From NCBI GenBank assembly GCA_024516155.1, contig JAJJXM010000012.1:806001-870000 (forward strand): a stretch of DNA of 64,000 bases, given 5' to 3'. The translations under genes and the position numbers were made by a program. Below, one piece after another: positions 58,086 to 64,000 of the stretch. The notes beneath the pieces were generated by a model. The model made no database searches. It saw only the letters and a program-made list of their open reading frames with translations, and was not told the DNA's origin. The DNA is from Pyronema omphalodes (taxonomy: Eukaryota > Ascomycota > Pezizomycetes > Pezizales > Pyronemataceae). The stretch's first letter is position 1. Every line of letters begins with the position of its first letter.

Positions 58086-60111
58086 ATGTCTGACTCAAAC
58101 CAGGCGTCAAATCGAAAGGGCGATAACTATCAAGAGTTTTTTGCCGCAATACCAGGAGTTTCCTATCTTCCCGAAATACAGATGCCGATACTCGGCGATA
58201 TAAGCAGTTCCAGATGGGCACAGGCACCCGAACCGAGCGCTTCATCTACTTCTCGGGACAACAGTACCCGATCCACCCCGAAAGCCACAAATCCCAGGGC
58301 ACCCCGCAGCCGGGGCCCGCATGCAAACTCCACTGATAAATCTACGAGACCTACAATTACAACATCACAATCCGGGTCCGGGGGACTGAGCGGTTCGCGA
58401 TGGGCACAGGATGATAACACAGCGCTGCCATCTAGGGCACAGAAAGATGGTATACAAAAGTCTAAAAGGCCCTTGAGACCTCAAGCATTGAAAAATGCTA
58501 GTAAACCACTGGCGAAATCTTTACCAATCATCTTTTCCGGAGCGGGAGCTATTGAGGCAAAGAAAAATAAAGAGCAAAGCCCACCCCCTCGATCACAGAG
58601 TTTACCGGGCCCGAGCCTTATTCAAGCACCAACCCCATCGGATGCTTCAAATATTTCAAAGAACATCGGTACAGGAGTATACCGAGATAATCCTATTCCT
58701 ACACAGACGATTGTTTTAGACGAAGAAGGGGATACGTTAATGCTGGACTTCAACGATCCATCAGTTGCCAGACAGATCGTCGGAGTGGTTGGAGGAGAAC
58801 GTCAAAGCACTTCTCATCACATTCTAGAGCACGATGTATGTATCCTCGGTTCGCTGTCATCCATTATTCCCACTGACATTAAAATCTAGGATAATTCAGA
58901 TAGCCGAATCCGAGCCCCAGTATCACCAACAAGATGGGTCATGGTTTTGGATACCAATTTCCTTCTTTCAGATTTACCCCTGGTGGGAAAACTCCTAGAA
59001 GCAAACAGGGACTGGGGAAATGTTCTCATGGTTCCATGGGCGGTGGTAATGGAGTTGGATGGTTTGAAGAAGAGCAACGCGTCTATAACGTTGCCGCGTG
59101 GACAGAAAACAGCCATGGCACCATTAGCTAGGAGAGTGAATAACTGGGTGCACGAAAAGATGGAAAATAATGAGCCAGGACTATGGGTTCAGCGCCAAAA
59201 AGAAACGGTTGGTAGCGAGGAAGCCAGAGGAGATGAGGCTATCCTAGATTGTTGTCGGTAAATGCCACCAAGCACCACCAGGGGTGCAATTTGCTAACGT
59301 TATAATAGATTCGTCAAGGAGGAGAAAAGACACAGGACGGTTCTGCTATCCAACGATACGAACCTGTGTATCAAGGCTATGACTTATGGTAAGTATATTT
59401 AACTTATTCATCTATGACTTGCGTTGCTAATTTTGAGTAGATATAAAAACCATCTCAGTGAAAGAAGGGAAGCCTCTGGCTGCAGCAGAGATACTGTCCT
59501 CTCTCGACGCTATGGTAAATTATCAAGACAAGAAAGCAGGCTCAGACATAAACGCATCAAAGTATGCCTCTCCCACACCTTCTTTGTCCGTTGCCCCCAC
59601 CCCCGCTGTTTCGGCCACAAGTTTGCCAGCCTCCCCCGATACTGCCGCCCGATCAGCAGTCCGTACTCTACTCCAACGAATAGAGTACGATCTCGTCACC
59701 ACCCTTCTACCACTCCTCGCATACTGGTGGAGTCAACGAGGTTCCCTACTAGAAACTCCCCATTTCCCGCCCTCTTTCGCCGGCGTCGAAATGGCCATAA
59801 CATTCTGTCTAAATAACCATTTCTCCGAGGTATTCCCTGGAAATACCGAGTTATATCCCATCCTCCAGGGTAGACAGTTATCAGATGCTTGGGAATCTTG
59901 GTATTGTTGGGCGACTAATGGAACTTCAACACATGGTACAAAGTCGCTGGCACCGACTGCGAGTCATCTAAAGGAGTTGATTGATACGTTGGATACTCTG
60001 TGGGATGGGTTCATGCCGTCGAGGAAAAGTCAGCAGTATGCGCAGTGTTTTCGTGAACGTAGTGAGGCGATTGGGATTTGGAGGAACCTGGCGAAGGAAT
60101 TTCCTTTGTGA
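58086..60111 (+). CDS. SWT1: SWT1-like PIN-domain RNA endonuclease
   Basis: Spliced CDS 58086-58835, 58890-59257, 59309-59388, 59441-60111, giving 622 residues. The first 250 residues are low-complexity and basic, with two SSRWAQ/GSRWAQ repeats. The PIN domain starts near residue 266 with VMVLDTNFLLSD (first catalytic Asp), has VMELDGLKK (acidic Glu) and ends with LLSNDTNLCIKAM (late Asp). A helical C-terminal domain follows (about 400-622). In yeast, SWT1 cleaves aberrant mRNA at the nuclear pore as part of nuclear mRNP quality control; the PIN motif set and the C-terminal domain fit this family. The ATG at 58086 is the first in frame; the frame upstream lacks ATG. Confidence 0.85.
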
Positions 60112-60986
60112 TTGGGGGCTGCGGGTGATAGCTTGTGGTCTGGATATAGGTGTATGCTGGAGAAAAGTTGTAGAGAGATGGAAAGAAGATGGGAAGTGCG
60201 GAAGTGCGGAAGTGCGGAAGTGCGGAAGTGCGGAAGAAAATATCCATAACTGATGACGCTGGAAAGAAAGAGATAGTTGTATTGATATTCAACAGACTGG
60301 GAAAGAGTCAGCACATGAATTTTGTAAGGAAGAAGTGTATGATTTTTTATGTCTTATGGTGTGTGATTAGATAGAAACTCGGGTTTGACTACCGATTCTT
60401 TTCGGGGGTTTGTAACAAAAATAATATTTTCGCTGTTTATATTGTATACTCTTCTCACTCTTTATTCGTTGGATATGGTGTTCCTTCCCTCTTTTCTAGC
60501 GTGTGCAGTATCGGACTCTTTTGCTTCAAATAGAAGCGGTAGAAAAACTCGAGTTTTGTATTTTATCACAAGCTCCATATACACTGATTACTTTTAAAAT
60601 GAATGTGGTGACTCGCTCCTGGATTACATACCAGACCTCACCGCTTTACTAGCCTGTTCGCTATCAACACCACTCTCTCATCTTCCCGCCCCCCCCCCCC
60701 CCCCCCCCAATCAAGTACAGATATTTCGCCGGAACTTGCTATCTTCTTTCCATCTCTCTGGCACTTTTTGCCAGTATATACCGGTATCCACAACACAGTC
60801 CGTCATCGGTGACCCCAAATTACAAAGAAAATGCTTTTGCAACTTGCAAGGCGCATCCAGATCCTGCCTGCCTCAATACGTTTACGAAAGCACCACGCAT
60901 AATGAAGACTTTTAAATTTGGAATTCATAATCAAATAACATTTCGCTGTTTACATTAACATCATAACTCTCTCCGGTGCCTTGATT
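60112..60986. other. Convergent intergenic region
   Basis: Between the SWT1-like gene (+) and the second DHA1 gene (-). Contains the GTGCGGAA repeat (60194-60236) and a run of 20 C (60689-60708). No gene seen. Confidence 0.5.
60194..60236. repeat. 8-bp tandem repeat (AGTGCGGA)
   Basis: Five perfect head-to-tail copies just past the SWT1-like stop codon, probably within its 3' UTR. Confidence 0.9.
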
Positions 60987-62742
60987 TCATGCATCATTTC
61001 CCCCCTCTTTCCCAGCCTGTTCAATATCGATCTCTTCTACGACAACCCTTTTATCCTGCGGCACCGTCCTTGGATACAACCCAATCCTTCCCAGTACATT
61101 CCATCTCCTCATCGCATCTCTCTGCAGCTTTCCACCCACATACATCCCCAAGCTCAAAACACAAACCGCCGCCTGTATTCCCCCAATAACAAAAAACATT
61201 TCCTTAGGTCCTCTTCTGGCATTCCAATTATTCAAAAAGAACGTACTACCAAACGCCCAAAAGTTCTTCAGGAGCAATAAACTAACCATCATCTCCACTG
61301 ATATATCTCTATGCGCATCCAAAACATAACTATAAGTCGCGGTACAACTCATCACAACACCGAAGGTTAATAAGCCGTAACATATCGAGGGTATAATCCA
61401 ATGTTTATGAGCCTCTGCTGCTACTCCGAATGCGAAGATTCCTGGGAGGGCGAAGATTGCGACTGGGATGACTAGCAGGATTCGGAATTCGGGCTCGAAA
61501 ATGTTGTTGTTGCGTTTCGACATTAACTTGGCTAGGTAGTCGGAAAATATTCCGGCGATGAAGTAGGATAGTACTGCTCCCACGAATGGGGCGGCATACA
61601 TATACCCCAGTTTTTCGGGGCCGAAGTTGTAAGGAGGGTGACCGAAGACCTGAGCGAGGATGATGGAGACGCCGATACCCCAGGTTATGAAAGTTCCCTG
61701 GAATAAGAAGCTCCAGATAGTGGCGGGGTAAAAGAAGAGAACAAATGGTGCCAGGATACAGCGGAGGAGTGATTCATTACTGTACCGGCCGGAGAATATA
61801 GATAATTCTTGGATGAAGGTTTTTTTCTTTTCTTGTTCCTGTTCCCCAGAACCACCACCCTCGGATTGGACATTGGCTAGCTCGTCAAGATTCTCGGAAG
61901 ATGCTATGTCGGTATCGAATATTGCGGGACGGTTGTAACAATGTTCAGGAACAAAGAGGAATACCAGGACTGAAACTACTCCCAGGAATACTGCCATGAT
62001 GGTAAATTGGGTTCGCCAACCATGTTTCATACTAATATATCCTCCCAGAACTGGCATGAAATATGTCGCGCCCAAGAAACAGAGGTTATAAAAGGCTATA
62101 CGTTTTCCGCGTTCGTGGACGAAATACATATCACCGATACTACTCGGAACGATAGTTTCGAAAGCTCCAAGTCCTAGCCCTTGAATAAACCGTGCTCCAG
62201 CAAAGGATCCCGGGGAGGTTGCTAATGCGTTCCATAATGCTCCGACGAAACATAATATGATGGAAATCAGATATACTGATCGCTTTCCCCATATTCTTGA
62301 GACAGCGGAGGCGATGAGTCCTGCTATACCAGAGGCCCAGAATTGCCAGCCGGACCATTTTGCTACTTCGGTGTAGGAGACATGGAATTCGTCGACGATG
62401 ATTTTGGTGATTGGGGCGATGGCTGGACCGAGGATTGCGGTGGTTGCGCCGGAGAGTCCCAGGACGAATAATGTCAAGTCGCGCTTCCAGAGGGGCCAGT
62501 TCTATGGATTTTAGTTATTTACATGAGGATTCGAGAAATTAGGAGCTTACAAGAGGGTCATTGGGAGATGCGGAAGGCTGTGGGACAAGGACAACGTCGC
62601 TGTTTTTCCCGGTTCCATGCTTAAGGTTCCGATGGCGCTCTGGAAGTTGTGCTTCTGTACCTGGTACAAGCTGTGTCTCGTATAATCTTGCAGTTCCGGG
62701 GACATGGCCGCCAGATTTTGGCTCGAGGATTCCGAGACCCAT
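60987..62742 (-). CDS. DHA1-type MFS transporter
   Basis: Spliced CDS (minus strand) 62742-62551 and 62501-60987, giving 568 residues; one 49-bp intron joins NDPL to NWPLWKRDL, the classic sequence before TM1 in this group. Twelve hydrophobic segments can be counted, with a long charged central loop (around QEQEKKKTFIQEL). Marks include WQFWASGIAGL, the loop motif RIWGKRSVYL and LGLGAFETIVPSSIGDMYF. Such transporters move drugs, toxins or small organics out of the cell by proton exchange; the substrate is unknown. It has no visible link to the gentisate block 31 kb away, although a CGGAA-AATA-TTCCG sequence happens to occur inside its coding exon. Confidence 0.88.
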
Positions 62743-64000
62743 TTTGCTGCTTGCTGGATGGGATGAAAGATGTGGATATTTAGGTTTTGATATAGAACTC
62801 CGACATCGCCCCCACATTTATCAAATATTGTAGGCTGGGGTCGATAAGGAAAACTCCGCAAAAGGGTGTCATGCACACATCTCCATGGTTCATTTTTCCC
62901 TGTGCACTTGGTTCGCATGCATAAATGCTGTGATAAAGGTAAGGATAGTTATTGAATGTACAACCAAAGTTATGACCGGGGATTAATTCAATCAATTCGA
63001 AACCTGGGATCTTCGCATGACGATACTGAGGCTGGTTTAGACGAAGCATAGCTTAATCACCAGACGAGGAGAACTACGGTTCGGGCCGTATTATCGAGGG
63101 CCCGGTGAAGAAGTCACCAGCGAGCTATGTACCGTGATATAGACCCCTCTTTGTGTAACAACATAAATCTAGATTGATTTTCAACTGAACTCGTCTGCGG
63201 TAGCGAGGATCATAGGAAAATTGACATCACATCAGATGTGAATCAAATAATCGTGCTTGCATGCATTACTATGCATGCATCCATTCTGGACGAGATGGCG
63301 TTTTGAGGCAAAATTACCATATGAAGATCCCAGGAGGAGTGAAAAGGTGACATGTATCAGATGGTTCCGCAACAGTCAAGGTTCGATCAAAACGGTGCGA
63401 AATAACCGCGGTGCTGATCAGCTCGTCTCGCATGGCGTTTAGAGTACCCTCGGTGTTTCTTCCATTCCACAGTAGGTTTGACGGAGATAAGTTGTGAGTT
63501 GATTGAAAGGGGTTTGTTTGTTAATTGATATCGAATTTTCCTCTCAAAAGATGGAACGGGGTCGGTGGAATTGGATAACAAGAGGTTGGAAGGACTTGGC
63601 ATAACTTGACCGCTTAACAAGGCCGGCTTCCTGCGTACAAACGGGTAGCGCTCGTATTCCTAATACAACATGTGGCCTCCATCCATCTCCATTCAGTCTT
63701 TTCTTCCTCCAGATCTTTGGCCGGTTTTTTTATTTCTTCTTTCCTTGCTCCAAAATTGCAGGATTCTTTCCAGGAAAACTCCAACAGGACCATAAATCGA
63801 TGATCGGTAGTCTTGATAAACACGACGATGCACCCATGTAACCTGGCTTCGCCGCCATCGAAGGGATTAAGCGAATGTTGGTCGCAGGGCTCTCAGGGTT
63901 TATGGTCTTCAAGTTGGAGTTTGCACCCTGTAGACTGGCACAATCCGTTTGCCTGGGCAGATCTGCCCTGTCCTATGGTTTCATGGTACTGCTAAGACAA
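62743..64000. other. Intergenic DNA to the window end
   Basis: Upstream region of the DHA1 gene and further sequence with no supported gene. Contains GCATGCATTACTATGCATGC, an inverted repeat of ATGCATGC-type arms, at about 63260-63280. Confidence 0.45.

Noticed and set aside
61541..61554. CGGAA-AATA-TTCCG match to the shared motif
   Set aside because: It lies inside a coding exon of an MFS gene 31 kb from the cluster; most likely chance, and it shows that single matches alone prove little.

Overview
The window looks like nuclear DNA of a filamentous ascomycete (Pezizomycotina). Genes carry several short introns (mostly about 48-120 bp, GTRNGT donors, CTAAC/CTGAC-like branch points). Proteins are fungal in type: a Zn2Cys6 regulator, a GYP5-like TBC protein, an AMA1-like APC/C activator and a fungal DOCK protein. 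5S rRNA genes are dispersed rather than in the rDNA array. Intergenic DNA is rich in CT-tracts, homopolymers and short minisatellites. I cannot fix genus or order from the sequence; Leotiomycetes-like is only an impression. Exon coordinates were worked out by hand from splice signals and reading-frame continuity, with no transcript or alignment support.

Layout. 1.47-4.55 kb (+): GYP5-like Rab GTPase-activating protein. 4.55-9.87 kb: gene-free, with many tandem repeats. 9.87-12.09 kb (+): AMA1-like APC/C activator. 13.7-30.2 kb: an apparent gentisate catabolic cluster, consisting of an FAH-family hydrolase (-), gentisate 1,2-dioxygenase (-), a class A flavin hydroxylase (+, divergent from the dioxygenase), an anion:cation-symporter-type MFS transporter (+), a Zn2Cys6 regulator (+) and a small GFA/CENP-V-fold protein (-). 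30.7-32.8 kb (-): DHA1 MFS drug/polyamine-type transporter with a predicted 5-nt microexon. 32.8-38 kb: gene-poor, with a 5S rRNA gene on the minus strand. 38.0-44.1 kb (-): 2004-residue DOCK-family GEF. 44.1-47.8 kb: gene-poor, with a second, inverted, almost identical 5S gene and a decayed partial copy of the next locus. 47.8-49.9 kb (+): unknown gene with two in-frame stops or a cryptic intron. 51.0-54.6 kb (-): BRD8/Bdc1-like bromodomain protein. 55.1-56.3 kb (-): unknown protein. 58.1-60.1 kb (+): SWT1-like PIN endonuclease. 61.0-62.7 kb (-): second DHA1 MFS transporter. 62.7-64 kb: no gene seen.

How the genes fit together. The main point of interest is the 13.7-30.2 kb block. The flavin hydroxylase would make gentisate from a hydroxybenzoate, the dioxygenase opens the ring to maleylpyruvate, and the FAH-family protein would cleave the (isomerised) acylpyruvate to central metabolites. 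The MFS protein could import the substrate and the Zn2Cys6 protein could regulate the set. A 13-14 bp inverted repeat, CGGAA-N3/N4-TTCCG (CGG-N7/N8-CCG, the half-site geometry bound by Zn2Cys6 dimers), occurs as a close pair upstream of the hydrolase, as a one-mismatch version in the dioxygenase/hydroxylase promoter, upstream of the transporter, between transporter and regulator, and upstream of the GFA gene. By eye I found only one other full match in the window, inside a coding exon. This predicts a co-regulated regulon whose boundary takes in the GFA gene.
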